From UMGS1663 sp046964515 (GTDB taxonomy: Bacteria > Bacillota > Clostridia > TANB77 > CAG-508): a DNA stretch of 64,000 nucleotides. Positions 8,988 through 18,252 of this stretch are shown piece by piece. How positions within the stretch are numbered: the stretch's first letter is position 1; every line of letters starts with the position of its first letter. The position numbers and the translations under genes are program-made. The notes beneath the pieces are model-generated. The model had not been told where the DNA came from. It searched no databases and saw only the letters and a program-made list of their open reading frames with translations. Location: the NCBI GenBank assembly GCA_046964515.1, contig JBKUYM010000005.1:51466-115465 (forward strand), written 5' to 3'.

Positions 8988-10251
8988 TCAATCAACGTCC
9001 CCGATGGACATTTTATGGTTCCAATATTGTTCATATAATTTAGTGGCTGTTTGTGGACTATCCACTCCTGTTGCATTTTTTACAGGTGCAAAATCTTCTT
9101 CCCTTTTTCCTCTCATAATGGTCATATCATCAAAGAAGTTAAAACCATCAAAGATAAATTCTTCAAATTTATAAGCATTTTCTTCTTTCGGTTCTATGTA
9201 TTTTCCGTCTTCATAATGACTAATCTTTTTTAAAGCTTTATGATATGGCAATTTTTGTTTTGCTATTTTAACAATAGCATCTAGATTATATAAATTGCAC
9301 AAAATATGTGATTCTCCAAAAACTAATTCTCCCTTTTCATCTCTCATTTGTGCCATATCTTCTGGCAATTCTGAATATTCTATAACAGATGGTTTCCCAT
9401 TTCTTTTGCAAAAAGCACCTACTCTTTCTTTTGCACTATTTTTTACAATAGATTTAGAAGCTATTTCATTATTTTGAGAAATGGTTAGTCCTAATAGTAT
9501 AGGTTCTACCATTTGTAATAACACATTATCTACAGAACAAATATATACCCATTCAATTTGCTTTTTTCTCATGTCTTCAATGATTCCTTCTTTTTCCATA
9601 GCACGATATATACTACCATTTCCATCAGAAGCTTGTTTAATAAATCCATTCTCATCTAATAGTAATTTTCCTTTTGTATCCATTAATGGCATTTCTCCTT
9701 GTATAAAGAAATGAACTGCTTCTTTTGGATAGCCAAAATATTGTTTATCTTTTAAAAAGTCTACTGTTTGTTTATGGTTTTCTTTACTGGTCATAATATA
9801 CCATGGTAGGATAATGCCATATTTTTGATTGTTTCTTTTTAAAGTTTCTACTAATATTTCAAAAAGGTATTTGGGTTTTGGTGAAATTGGCATTAGAAAA
9901 GTACCTTTTGGACCTTCATGTCCGAAGTCTGCTTCCTTGTCCTCCTGCCATAGTTACAACTGCATATTTTCCTTGTTTGATAATTTCCTCGCCTATACTT
10001 TGGTAGTTTTTCTTTTCTTCCTCTTTTAATTGGTTCCCATCTACATAAGCGATATTTTCTATTTCTTCATCCTTCATTTCTGATATATTTTGGGTTTGTT
10101 CATATAATTGCTGTAATTGTTCAAAATCAATTGATAAAATTTGCTTTACCAACGCTTCTTTATTTTCATTTATTTCTAATGTTTCTAATAGTTTATCTTG
10201 CTTATATTTCTGTAAAAGCAATTTTGCTTTTTCATATGCTTGTATATCCAT
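8988..10251 (-). CDS. UDP-N-acetylglucosamine / UDP-sugar pyrophosphorylase (UDPGP family), read through a CGGA +1 frameshift
   Basis: UDPGP-family enzymes make UDP-sugars from UTP and sugar-1-phosphate. The first 109 residues end in the nucleotide-binding signature 'AGGQGSRL'. The frame then runs CGG ACA TGA and stops. Skipping the C gives G-H-E-G-P-K-G-T-F, the canonical continuation, and the rest of the enzyme follows in that frame (311 residues from the glycine, total 420). The start at 10251 has a GGAG RBS. Whether the sugar is GlcNAc or glucose cannot be settled from sequence. The apparent internal start at 9893 would lack the UTP-binding loop, so I reject it as a separate gene. Confidence 0.85.
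9921..9924 (-). other. CGGA +1 recoding site in the UDPGP-family gene
   Basis: Minus-strand codons are CTT CGG ACA TGA. Reading CTT C-GGA CAT GAA gives Leu-Gly-His-Glu, restoring the 'GxGxRLGHxGPKG' motif. The incoming frame ends in a TGA two codons after CGG. Confidence 0.85.
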
Positions 10252-10305
10252 TTGTTTTTTCTCCTTACGCTTTTATTTTTTATGTTCTTTATTCTATCAT
10301 ATGCC

Positions 10306-10343
10306 AAAAAATAGTGCAAGTTCCTCTTCCCTGCACTATTTTT
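10306..10343 (-). terminator. Terminator of the ABC exporter operon
   Basis: A 12-13 bp stem (10306-10318 with 10332-10343) is followed on the minus strand by a T-run. It abuts the stop codon of the exporter gene. Confidence 0.8.
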
Positions 10344-12078
10344 CTATACTTTTAATGCTTGTTTTTGATAATACATTTCATAATAATTTTGTTTCTTTTC
10401 TAATAATTCTTCATGTGTGCCTTGTTCTATAATACATCTATCTTTCAAATACATAATTTGATCTGCATTTCTTATTGTATTTAATCTATGAGCAATTATA
10501 ATAGCAAATTTTCCCTTTAACATTTCTTCCATTGCTTCCATTACTTGATTTTCAAATTCTAAGTCTAAATTAGAAGTTACTTCATCTAATAAAATAATAT
10601 CTGCTTTTTTTAAAATAGCTCTTGCAAAATTTAATAGCTGTTTTTCTCCATAAGATAAAATATCTGATTTTGCATTAATAACCGTTTCATATCCTTTTTC
10701 TAATAATGTAATTTTTTTATCTAGTCCCAGTTTTTTACAGACTGTTATAATTTCTTCTGTTGCTATATCCTCTTTGTTTCCATACCTAATATTTTCTATA
10801 ATAGACATTTCAAATATAACCGGATCTTGAAACACATAAGCAATATTTTTTCTTAATTCTTTTAAGTCATATTGTCTAATATCTACACCATTTATTTTTA
10901 TTGTTCCCTCGCATATATCATAGAATCTCGGTATTAAATTGATTAAAGATGTTTTACCAGCTCCACTTTTCCCTACTAATGCTATTCTCATAGGATGATT
11001 TATTTTTAAATTTAAACCTTCTAATATTTTATTTTTTTTATCATATGTTAGACCAACCTGCTGGAATTCTATATTTTCTATCTTTTCTAAAGTTAATTTT
11101 CCCTCTTCTTTTTCTATTGGTATTTCCAACAAATCAAATATATTACAAAAACATTGTGCTCGATAATTCATTAGATGAATATGTTCTAACAGCGTTTCTA
11201 CATGTTTTTTCATATCATCAATGTAATCTATCATTAACATGATAGTCGCAGCACTCATCATTCCAAACTGCATAGAAATACCACCCAAGTAGATTGTTAT
11301 TATAGTAGCTGTAAAAGAAAGTATAGAAAATAAAGTATTATGTAATACTATAATACGGTTTGATTTTAATAATTCTTTTTTACTTTCTTCTAAAATTTTT
11401 TGAATTTGTTTTACATTTGTTTTTTCTAATCGTAATGTTTTTGTAGTAGCATAACTATCTATAAATTCATTCATATTTGCTTGTAATTCTATCATAATTT
11501 CTTGAATTTTTCTTGAAATTCTTTTATTTTTTCTAAATAATGGACTAACAATACCATATGAAAATAAATAAATAGTAACAATTACAATCCCTAATTGAAA
11601 GTTTAAGAGGCATAGAATAATAGAAATAACTATAAGTGTTAGCAATCTTACACTAGTTGCTCCAACCATGTTCCATGCAAATAATCTCGAAGATTCATAT
11701 GTTTGTGTGGTTATAATTTCTATCATATCTCCTATTTGTCTTTTTTCTATTTGATTTAATTGAACCTTTTGTAATTTAGAAAATACCTTTTCCTTTAAAT
11801 TTCGATCAATTTTATATATAGTTATTTTTCTTTTTCTTTCTGTACATCTACAGAATATCATTCTTCCTATAATTAATAAAATTAAAAGTCCAGACAAAAT
11901 CATTACATTATTTAAATTGTTTTGTGGTATTTCTACATCAATGACTCGTTGTGCTATAAAAGGATAGGATAGATAAATATAAATTGTTTGAATAGCAATT
12001 CCTATAAATATTTCTATTATATCTTTGTGATTTCCGTGTTAGTTGATACATTTGTTTTAAAGTTTTATTCTTAGACAT
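10344..12078 (-). CDS. ABC exporter subunit (permease-ATPase fusion), read through a CGGA +1 frameshift near the N-terminus
   Basis: The gene starts with ATG at 12078, overlapping the end of the upstream partner gene by 8 bases. After 14 residues the frame has ACA CGG AAA and would stop about 40 codons later. Skipping the C yields T-G-N-H-K-D-I-I and an N-terminal membrane segment that joins the transmembrane domain without a break, total 577 residues. The ATPase has Walker A 'GKSGAGKT' (about 369-376), a variant signature 'LSYGE' and Walker B with catalytic Glu ('IILLDE'). With the neighbouring subunit it forms a heterodimeric exporter; this subunit supplies the intact Walker B glutamate. 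The substrate is unknown. Confidence 0.85.
12033..12036 (-). other. CGGA +1 recoding site in the ABC exporter gene
   Basis: Minus-strand codons are ACA CGG AAA TCA. Reading ACA C-GGA AAT CAC gives Thr-Gly-Asn-His and opens about 45 codons leading into the transmembrane domain. Without the shift, the gene would have to start at an internal ATG (11903) without an RBS and lack its first membrane helix. Confidence 0.82.
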
Positions 12079-13840
12079 ATTCTTCTCCTAATTGATTTTG
12101 ATTTAATTCATATATTTTCTTATAACTTTCATTTTGTAATAATTGACTATGTGTACCACTGATTGCTTTTCCTTCGTGCAAATAGATAATTTTGTCAAAC
12201 TTATCTACCCATTGCATATCATGTCCTATTAAAATGATAGTAAAATCTTTTTTTAAGTCTAACACATGTTGTATAATATTTCTTTTGTTTCTAGCATCTA
12301 TAGCACTAAAAGAATCGTCCAAAATCATAACTGGTTTTCTCTTTCCAAAAGCTCTTGTTAGTAATAGTCTTTGTTTTTGTCCTTTGGATAAAGCAATTCC
12401 TTTTCTACCTACATAACTATTGTATCCATCTTTTAAATGATTAATATCTTGATGTAATTCAAAGAATTTAGCCAAATGCATCATTTCTTGATCTGGCATA
12501 TATGGATTTAATATTTTAATATTTTCAGCAATGGTTTTAGAAAATAAGTAAGAATCCTGTAAAAGTAAACATATTACTTCTCGAATTTCTTTTTTGTTCA
12601 ATTCTCTTAATTCATAACCTCCTATGGTTATACTTCCAGTGTAAGGATAAAATCCAATTAATGTCTTAAATAGAATGCTTTTTCCACTTCCTGTTGCTCC
12701 CATAATAATCACACGTTCATATTCTTTAATTTCTATATTTAAATCTCTTAATATACAATTTCCATTTATCCATATACAAGCATCTTTAAAAATAATATCT
12801 ACATGTGCTATCTTTCTATTACTTATTTTTTCTTCTTCTACGGTTAATTCCATAATTTGTTTTAACCTTTTATAAGAGACCATAAATTCATTAAAAGCAT
12901 TTAGTATCTCCGATACATCTGTAAATGCTTTTGTTATACGATTTGAATAACTTAATACTACATAAATACTGCCTAAAGTGATTGCTTGTATATAATATAG
13001 ATAGCCCCCTAACATAAAAATAAAAGGTGCTTGAAGTTTTACAATATTTTCTATTAACATATTATAATGAGAACTAATTTTAATTCTCTCTTCATTTATC
13101 TTCGTATAGGCATCTACTGCTTTTTTCCACTTTTCTTCTTCTTTTTCTTCTAAATTATTGACTTTTATAAATTTCATATTTGTAAAATTATTATCTAATC
13201 TGCTATACAATTCATTTTGTATAAGAATCTCTTTCTGCAAGGTAGGTCTCACTTTTTGGTAATAACGATAAGATAAATAGATAATCATAATAGAAGATAC
13301 TAACATAATAACGGATAAACGTATATCTAAATTAGATAATTGGACAATAGCAAATATAATTGTTAGACTAATATCAATAAAAAAAGTTAACTGTTTATCT
13401 ATAAAAGTAACTATACGGTTTACATCTCCTGATGCTTTTTGAACTAAATCTGATAATGAATTATGATAAAAACTATCATACGTTAAAGATTGGATGAAAT
13501 TGAACACATTTAATTTCAATGCATATTGAAAAGATTGTATAATTCGATTTTTCATCATCTGTTTTATATAATTGGTAGTTAAAATAATCATTTGTATAAT
13601 AATAAGTGCTATACAAGTAGATATTATAAAGGTAGAACCCTCTCCTTTTATAAAGTATTCTAACCATATTTTATTACTATTTTGTTTTAAAATATGATCT
13701 ATAAAATATTGAATTATTAGAGGAATAACGGTTATTAAATAGGTCATTGCTAGATTAGCTATCATATAGAGTATTATTTGATATCTACTATTTTTAAAAC
13801 TTTTTATAATCATTCTTTTTATTTCATTTTTCTTTTTCAT
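12071..13840 (-). CDS. ABC exporter subunit (permease-ATPase fusion) with degenerate catalytic site
   Basis: The 589-residue half-transporter has six predicted membrane helices and an ATPase with Walker A 'GATGSGKS', signature 'LSKGQ' and Walker B 'VMILDD', where Asp replaces the catalytic Glu. This asymmetry is usual in heterodimeric exporters of the TM287/288 type. I chose the ATG at 13840 because AAGGAAG lies just before it; the longer reading from a TTG at 13909 adds a lysine-rich extension. The partner gene overlaps its 3' end. The substrate could be a peptide, lipid or drug. Confidence 0.85.
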   Translation of the reverse strand: MKKKNEIKRMIIKSFKNSRYQIILYMIANLAMTYLITVIPLIIQYFIDHILKQNSNKIWLEYFIKGEGSTFIISTCIALIIIQMIILTTNYIKQMMKNRIIQSFQYALKLNVFNFIQSLTYDSFYHNSLSDLVQKASGDVNRIVTFIDKQLTFFIDISLTIIFAIVQLSNLDIRLSVIMLVSSIMIIYLSYRYYQKVRPTLQKEILIQNELYSRLDNNFTNMKFIKVNNLEEKEEEKWKKAVDAYTKINEERIKISSHYNMLIENIVKLQAPFIFMLGGYLYYIQAITLGSIYVVLSYSNRITKAFTDVSEILNAFNEFMVSYKRLKQIMELTVEEEKISNRKIAHVDIIFKDACIWINGNCILRDLNIEIKEYERVIIMGATGSGKSILFKTLIGFYPYTGSITIGGYELRELNKKEIREVICLLLQDSYLFSKTIAENIKILNPYMPDQEMMHLAKFFELHQDINHLKDGYNSYVGRKGIALSKGQKQRLLLTRAFGKRKPVMILDDSFSAIDARNKRNIIQHVLDLKKDFTIILIGHDMQWVDKFDKIIYLHEGKAISGTHSQLLQNESYKKIYELNQNQLGEEYV

Positions 13841-13940
13841 TTCTTCTTCCTTTTTTTGTAACTTAACTTTTTCCTTATCTATTGTACCTATATTTCCATT
13901 TTTTAGCAAGTATATTTTTTTTACATATTTTTATTTTTTA

Positions 13941-13971
13941 GTCATATCTTTTCATTTTCCTAATATACATT
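13941..13971 (+). promoter_or_regulatory. Candidate sigma-E sporulation promoter for spoIVA
   Basis: GTCATATC (13941-13948) and TATACATT (13964-13971) are 15 bases apart and resemble the sigma-E -35 and -10 (CATACAnT) elements. spoIVA is a sigma-E regulon gene in Bacillus, which supports the call. Confidence 0.55.
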
Positions 13972-14018
13972 AAATAAAGTTTATTAGTACAAACATTTTT
14001 AAGGAGGTATATATTTTA

Positions 14019-15500
14019 ATGGAAGAGAATTTACAATTGTATCAAGATATAGCAAAACGTACAGATGGTGATATTTATGTTGGTGTTGTAGGTCCCGTAC
14101 GAACTGGAAAATCTACATTTATTAAAAGATTTATGGATTTATTGGTTATTCCTAATATTGACAATGAATACAAAAGAGAGCGCGCTTTAGATGAACTTCC
14201 TCAGAGTGCTTCTGGAAGAACTATTATGACAACAGAACCTAAATTTATTCCCAATGAAGCTGTTGAAATTACATTAGGAGATCATATTAAGCTAAAAACT
14301 CGTTTAGTAGACTGTGTTGGTTATTTAGTAGATAATGCCATTGGTTATTTAGAAGATGATATGCCTAGAATGGTAAAAACACCTTGGTCAGAAGAAGAAA
14401 TCCCTTTTGAGCAAGCTGCTGAAATTGGAACAAAGAAGGTTATTCAAGAACATTCCACTATTGGTATTCTCATTACTACAGATGGGTCTATCACAGATAT
14501 TCCAAGAGAAGATTACATAGAAGCAGAACAAAGAGTTGTTAATGAGTTAAAAGCTTTAAATAAACCATTTGTTATCGTATTAAATTCTGCTGATGTTACA
14601 TCTGATTACACTAGAAGTTTAGCCAAAAAGTTAGAAGACAAATACAATGTACCTGTTATTCCTACTGATTGTTCTACTTTAAATTTAGAAGATATCGATG
14701 AAATCTTTGGAAAAATTCTTTATGAATTTCCTATTGAGACTATGAACATTCATTTTCCACATTGGGTAGATGGATTATCTGATGACCACTGGTTGAAAAA
14801 AGAGCTTTATAGTCAAATTAAAGATGCTTTTGCAGATGTTCGTTTATTAAAACAAATTGATACAGGAATTTCTAAAATTCAAAAAACAGATATTATTCAA
14901 AAGACCATGATCGATGAAATTTTATTGGGTACTGGTAGTGTCAATATTTCTATTGCTTTAATGGATGATTTATTTTATAAAGTACTAACTGAAATTTCTG
15001 GTGTTGAAATTGCTAATGAAGGTGATTTATTTTCCACAATTACCGCTTTTGCACAAACTAAAAAAGAGTATGATAAAGTAGCTTATGCTTTAGAAGAAGT
15101 AAAGGCAAAAGGTTATGGCATTGTAACACCATCTATGGATGAATTAATCTTAGATGAACCAGAGATGGTAAAACAAGGTTCTCGTTTTGGTGTAAAATTA
15201 AAGGCAAAAGCTCCATCTATTCACATGATTAGAGCAGATATTGAAACGGAAGTTTCTCCTATTGTAGGAAGTGAAAAACAATCTGAAGAATTAGTGAATT
15301 ATTTACTTTCTGAATTTGAATCTGATCCACAAAAAATTTGGGAATCTAATATTTTTGGAAAAAGCTTACATGAACTTGTTAATGAAGGCTTACAGAATAA
15401 ATTATGCAGAATGCCAGAAGATGCACAAGCAAAATTGCAAGAAACCTTGGAACGTATCGTTAATGAAGGTAGTGGTGGATTAATTTGTATTATTTTATAA
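14019..15500 (+). CDS. spoIVA: Stage IV sporulation protein A, spore coat morphogenetic ATPase
   Basis: SpoIVA polymerises on the forespore surface with ATP hydrolysis to form the basement layer of the coat. The 493-residue protein is full length, with the P-loop 'GPVRTGKST' near residue 25, the conserved 'TTEPKFIPNEA' region, and the conserved C-terminal middle/SpoVM-binding region ending in a hydrophobic 'GGLICIIL'. An AAGGAGG RBS precedes the ATG. The gene stands alone on the plus strand and shows that the organism, or a recent ancestor, makes endospores. Confidence 0.96.
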   Translation: MEENLQLYQDIAKRTDGDIYVGVVGPVRTGKSTFIKRFMDLLVIPNIDNEYKRERALDELPQSASGRTIMTTEPKFIPNEAVEITLGDHIKLKTRLVDCVGYLVDNAIGYLEDDMPRMVKTPWSEEEIPFEQAAEIGTKKVIQEHSTIGILITTDGSITDIPREDYIEAEQRVVNELKALNKPFVIVLNSADVTSDYTRSLAKKLEDKYNVPVIPTDCSTLNLEDIDEIFGKILYEFPIETMNIHFPHWVDGLSDDHWLKKELYSQIKDAFADVRLLKQIDTGISKIQKTDIIQKTMIDEILLGTGSVNISIALMDDLFYKVLTEISGVEIANEGDLFSTITAFAQTKKEYDKVAYALEEVKAKGYGIVTPSMDELILDEPEMVKQGSRFGVKLKAKAPSIHMIRADIETEVSPIVGSEKQSEELVNYLLSEFESDPQKIWESNIFGKSLHELVNEGLQNKLCRMPEDAQAKLQETLERIVNEGSGGLICIIL

Positions 15501-15520
15501 GATATTTATAGGAATGATTT

Positions 15521-15545
15521 ACCCCGTAGGCAACGCCCACGGGGT
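15521..15545. repeat. GC-rich hairpin downstream of spoIVA
   Basis: ACCCCGT pairs with ACGGGGT, with a nested GGC/GCC inner stem. It is much more GC-rich than its surroundings and lacks a T-run. It lies between the 3' ends of spoIVA and the next convergent gene. It could be a rho-independent-like terminator or a REP-type element. Confidence 0.6.
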
Positions 15546-15552
15546 ATGTACC

Positions 15553-16563
15553 CTAAAAGAAAAAGTCTGCATCTCCATTTTTCTTCCAATACATAAATGT
15601 TTTTCCATCTCCATAGCCACTATATCTAAAGCTTTCAATCTCCTGTAAACATTCCTTTAGAGTTTTTTTGTCCCCTATTTTTAATGTATCTGGAAGAATT
15701 ATGTCAATATTGATTTCATAATCCTTTGTTTTAGCATCTATATAAGAACCTCCAAATATGTCCTCATCTATTTGACATATACCTTCTATTTCCTTAAAGT
15801 TCATTTCTTTTATTTTAGGTTCCTGCTCCACATAATAAGCATACTGGTAAGGAATGGTATCTTCTACTATATACATGTAGAGTTCTCCTTCCTTTTCTAT
15901 GATGGGATAAATAACTTCATCTTTCACAGTAATACTATATCCATTTATTAATTTTCCCTCTGTTACTTTTATTTTGTTCCAATCTTCTTTACATTTTATG
16001 ATATAGTATAAAGACCCTTCATCATAATACCAGTGGTCATTAATAGGCTCATTTGAACAAACGTATTTTTTATTGCTCCATCCATCCATTCGTTCTGTTC
16101 TAGTATGATATTCTATTCTGCTTATACTCGTAGTTTCTCCCCAGAATTCAGCATCTACTAAAACTAGGTTATTTCCTTTTGATCTATAATAGACACTTGA
16201 AGAACTATCATATAATTTCGATTCTATGCAGACAGGTTCACTTATCATAATATCTCCACTTTCATTTACATACGTAAACTCTTCTACACCACTTCTTTCT
16301 ATTTCCTCTTGTATAAAATTATTGATTTTTTGTTTAAGTTCCTGATTTTGTCTATCCCTTTCAAATATTTCAAAAGACTCTAATTTCTCCCAATCTGGTT
16401 CTTCTGGTAATTCCTGTAACCTTTCTGTGGGAAATTTTAAATACGTGATTCCACCTTCTGTCCATACCTCTGGAACATAGTTCCATTTCAATATAAGACT
16501 GAGCAGAATTTCAAAGAACAACCCTAATAAAAAAAATGTTACTAAAATCCGTCGACCTTTCAT
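15553..16563 (-). CDS. Uncharacterised membrane-anchored extracytoplasmic protein; contains an in-frame CGG at codon 5
   Basis: The 336-residue protein has one N-terminal membrane segment (about residues 6-25) and a mainly polar, tyrosine- and glutamate-rich extracytoplasmic region. No family was recognised. GGAGGAAA precedes the ATG. The fifth codon is CGG followed by ATT; shifting +1 here would give Gly-Phe and then TAG, so the gene needs CGG to be read in frame, unlike the six recoded genes. Codon use is slightly different from neighbours, which could mean transfer or that the gene is poorly expressed. Confidence 0.6.
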   Translation of the reverse strand: MKGRRILVTFFLLGLFFEILLSLILKWNYVPEVWTEGGITYLKFPTERLQELPEEPDWEKLESFEIFERDRQNQELKQKINNFIQEEIERSGVEEFTYVNESGDIMISEPVCIESKLYDSSSSVYYRSKGNNLVLVDAEFWGETTSISRIEYHTRTERMDGWSNKKYVCSNEPINDHWYYDEGSLYYIIKCKEDWNKIKVTEGKLINGYSITVKDEVIYPIIEKEGELYMYIVEDTIPYQYAYYVEQEPKIKEMNFKEIEGICQIDEDIFGGSYIDAKTKDYEINIDIILPDTLKIGDKKTLKECLQEIESFRYSGYGDGKTFMYWKKNGDADFFF

Positions 16564-16747
16564 TGTTGATTTCCTCCTTCATTTGTTGTTTGGTACAAAT
16601 TTTCAATCCTCCTTATAATTATTATTGAGTTACTCATTATAAAAACAGTATTTATTATATATTTTTATGTTAATAATGTCAATATGTGCCTTTTAGACTG
16701 GGATTATCTGCAATTATTTTATGAAATAATTATTAATAAATGTAAAG

Positions 16748-16776
16748 AAAAAGGTAAGATTTATTTCTTACCTTTT
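16748..16776 (-). terminator. Terminator of the DUF1287 gene
   Basis: On the minus strand AAGGTAAGA and TCTTACCTT form a 9-bp stem followed by a T-rich tract, immediately after the stop codon. Confidence 0.8.
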
Positions 16777-17462
16777 ACCATCTAAAGTGTCCTGAAATAG
16801 GATCTATGCTATTCCATCTTTCTAATGCGTCTTCTTCTCTATTTGGTTGTGCAGCATTATGAATTAAATAAGGAATCCCTTTTTCATTTCGTTTATCTGA
16901 AATAATACCAACATGAGATTTTCCAAATGTAACAATATCTCCTGGTTGCCATTGTTCTATTTTTTCTAAATCTGTTGTTAATGTTTTTGCATTTCTAGAA
17001 AAAAATACTCTTAAATTGTCTACTCTTCTAAAATCAATATTAGGATCTGCTTTTCCTTCTGTTCTGGGATAAGCTTCTATATGTTCTTTAATATCTGCAT
17101 CTACCATATCTTTTAAGTTATATCCCGCATGTTTAAAAGCTCTCCATATAACATCTGTACATACACCTTCTCCTTCTGGTGGATACCCCCCTGCATAATA
17201 AGCATTTTTGTAAACTGGTTTATTTTGTGCTTCTTCTTTAGCACCCAATAAAATATCTGTATAATCGTCTATTCCATTTTGATTTTTATCTTGATCACTT
17301 ATCATAACTTCTATTCCGAAAATCTTTTGCTTCATAAACCGTCTTAAAAACAGTTTGCATTTGTGGAAAACAAATGACACTCATTATCCCTATTACTAAA
17401 ATAATTGCACTAATTATCATAGATATGAAAATAACCTGATTCGTTTTTCTTTTTTTCTTCAT
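16775..17462 (-). CDS. DUF1287 protein with N-terminal membrane anchor, read through a CGGA +1 frameshift
   Basis: DUF1287 proteins have an NlpC/P60-like cysteine peptidase-type fold and probably act on the cell wall. The ATG at 17462 follows AAGGGGG and encodes a membrane anchor (about residues 8-31) plus linker, 48 residues in all. The frame then has TTT CGG AAT and would end eight codons on. Skipping the C gives F-G-I-E-V-M-I-S-D-Q-D and the whole DUF1287 domain, including 'CTDVIWRAFKHAGY' with a probable nucleophile Cys and 'HVGIISD' with a His. Total 228 residues. A start at an internal ATG would lose the anchor and the RBS. Confidence 0.82.
17315..17318 (-). other. CGGA +1 recoding site in the DUF1287 gene
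   Basis: Minus-strand codons are TTT CGG AAT AGA. Reading TTT C-GGA ATA GAA gives Phe-Gly-Ile-Glu and joins a signal-anchor segment with a good RBS to the DUF1287 domain. Confidence 0.8.
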
Positions 17463-17488
17463 AAAAGCCCCCTTAAAAGGTGATTTTT

Positions 17489-18190
17489 CTAATTAATTTC
17501 TTCTTTCATTATAGCTTCTTTATCTTGCTGTGTCAAATAACCATATTTTATCATTTTATTGATAACTTGTTCTTGTCTTTGCTTCGCTAGATCTGGATTT
17601 TTAGTAGGTGCATATACAGAAGGTGCATTGGGAATACCTGCTAATAAAATACATTGTGCATCTGTCATTTGATTTGGTTCTTTATGAAAATAACCTCTAG
17701 AAGCTTCTTTTATGGTGTAATAGCCATCTCCATAATAACTAGTATTTAAATAAAGTTCTAAAATTTCCTCTTTTTCATATTGTTTTTCTATTTCAAAAGC
17801 CATAAACATTTCAGCCACTTTTCTGGTGAATTTCTTTTCTTGCGTAAAATACATATTCTTTGCTAATTGTTGAGTAATGGTACTACCTCCTTCTACTAAT
17901 TTCATAGCTTTTATATCATTAAATATGGCTCTCCCTATAGCAATCATATCGATGCCATTATGATCATAGAATCTATGGTCTTCTACAGATATGACTGCTT
18001 TTAAATAGATAGGTGGTATTTCCTTTAATGATGTATAATTTTCCTTTGTTTTTATTTCATAAACTCTATCCACTATGCTTTTTTCTTCTAACGCCTTTTG
18101 ATACATTTCATGTCCACTGCCAATAATATATAAACCAATACTCATTACCATTAATATAATTACGATTGCTATTCTTTTTACTATCTTCAT
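17489..18190 (-). CDS. Monofunctional peptidoglycan transglycosylase (GT51)
   Basis: The 233-residue protein has an N-terminal membrane anchor (residues 5-23) and a GT51 domain: 'AVISVEDHRFYDH' with catalytic Glu70, 'EGGSTITQQLAKN', 'KYEKEEILELYLN' type region and 'YFHKEP'. There is no transpeptidase domain, so it polymerises lipid II glycan strands only. A paralogue is at 24372-25064. It sits 26 bases upstream of the DUF1287 gene, and both are probably in one wall-related transcript. Confidence 0.92.
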   Translation of the reverse strand: MKIVKRIAIVIILMVMSIGLYIIGSGHEMYQKALEEKSIVDRVYEIKTKENYTSLKEIPPIYLKAVISVEDHRFYDHNGIDMIAIGRAIFNDIKAMKLVEGGSTITQQLAKNMYFTQEKKFTRKVAEMFMAFEIEKQYEKEEILELYLNTSYYGDGYYTIKEASRGYFHKEPNQMTDAQCILLAGIPNAPSVYAPTKNPDLAKQRQEQVINKMIKYGYLTQQDKEAIMKEEIN

Positions 18191-18220
18191 TTTTAATTAC
18201 ACCTCTTTTTCCTTTTAGAA

Positions 18221-18250
18221 AGAAAGTGGCTTTTTAAGCCACTTCTTTTT
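18221..18250 (-). terminator. Terminator of the BceAB-like operon
   Basis: A stem with 'AAGTGGCTT/AAGCCACTT' and T-run on the minus strand, just after the permease stop codon. Confidence 0.85.
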
Positions 18251-18252
18251 GT

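Noticed and set aside
8962..9174. Plus-strand ORF over the 3' end of the UDPGP gene, and similar plus-strand ORFs over ribosomal genes
   Set aside because: They are shadows of conserved minus-strand genes without RBS or homology.
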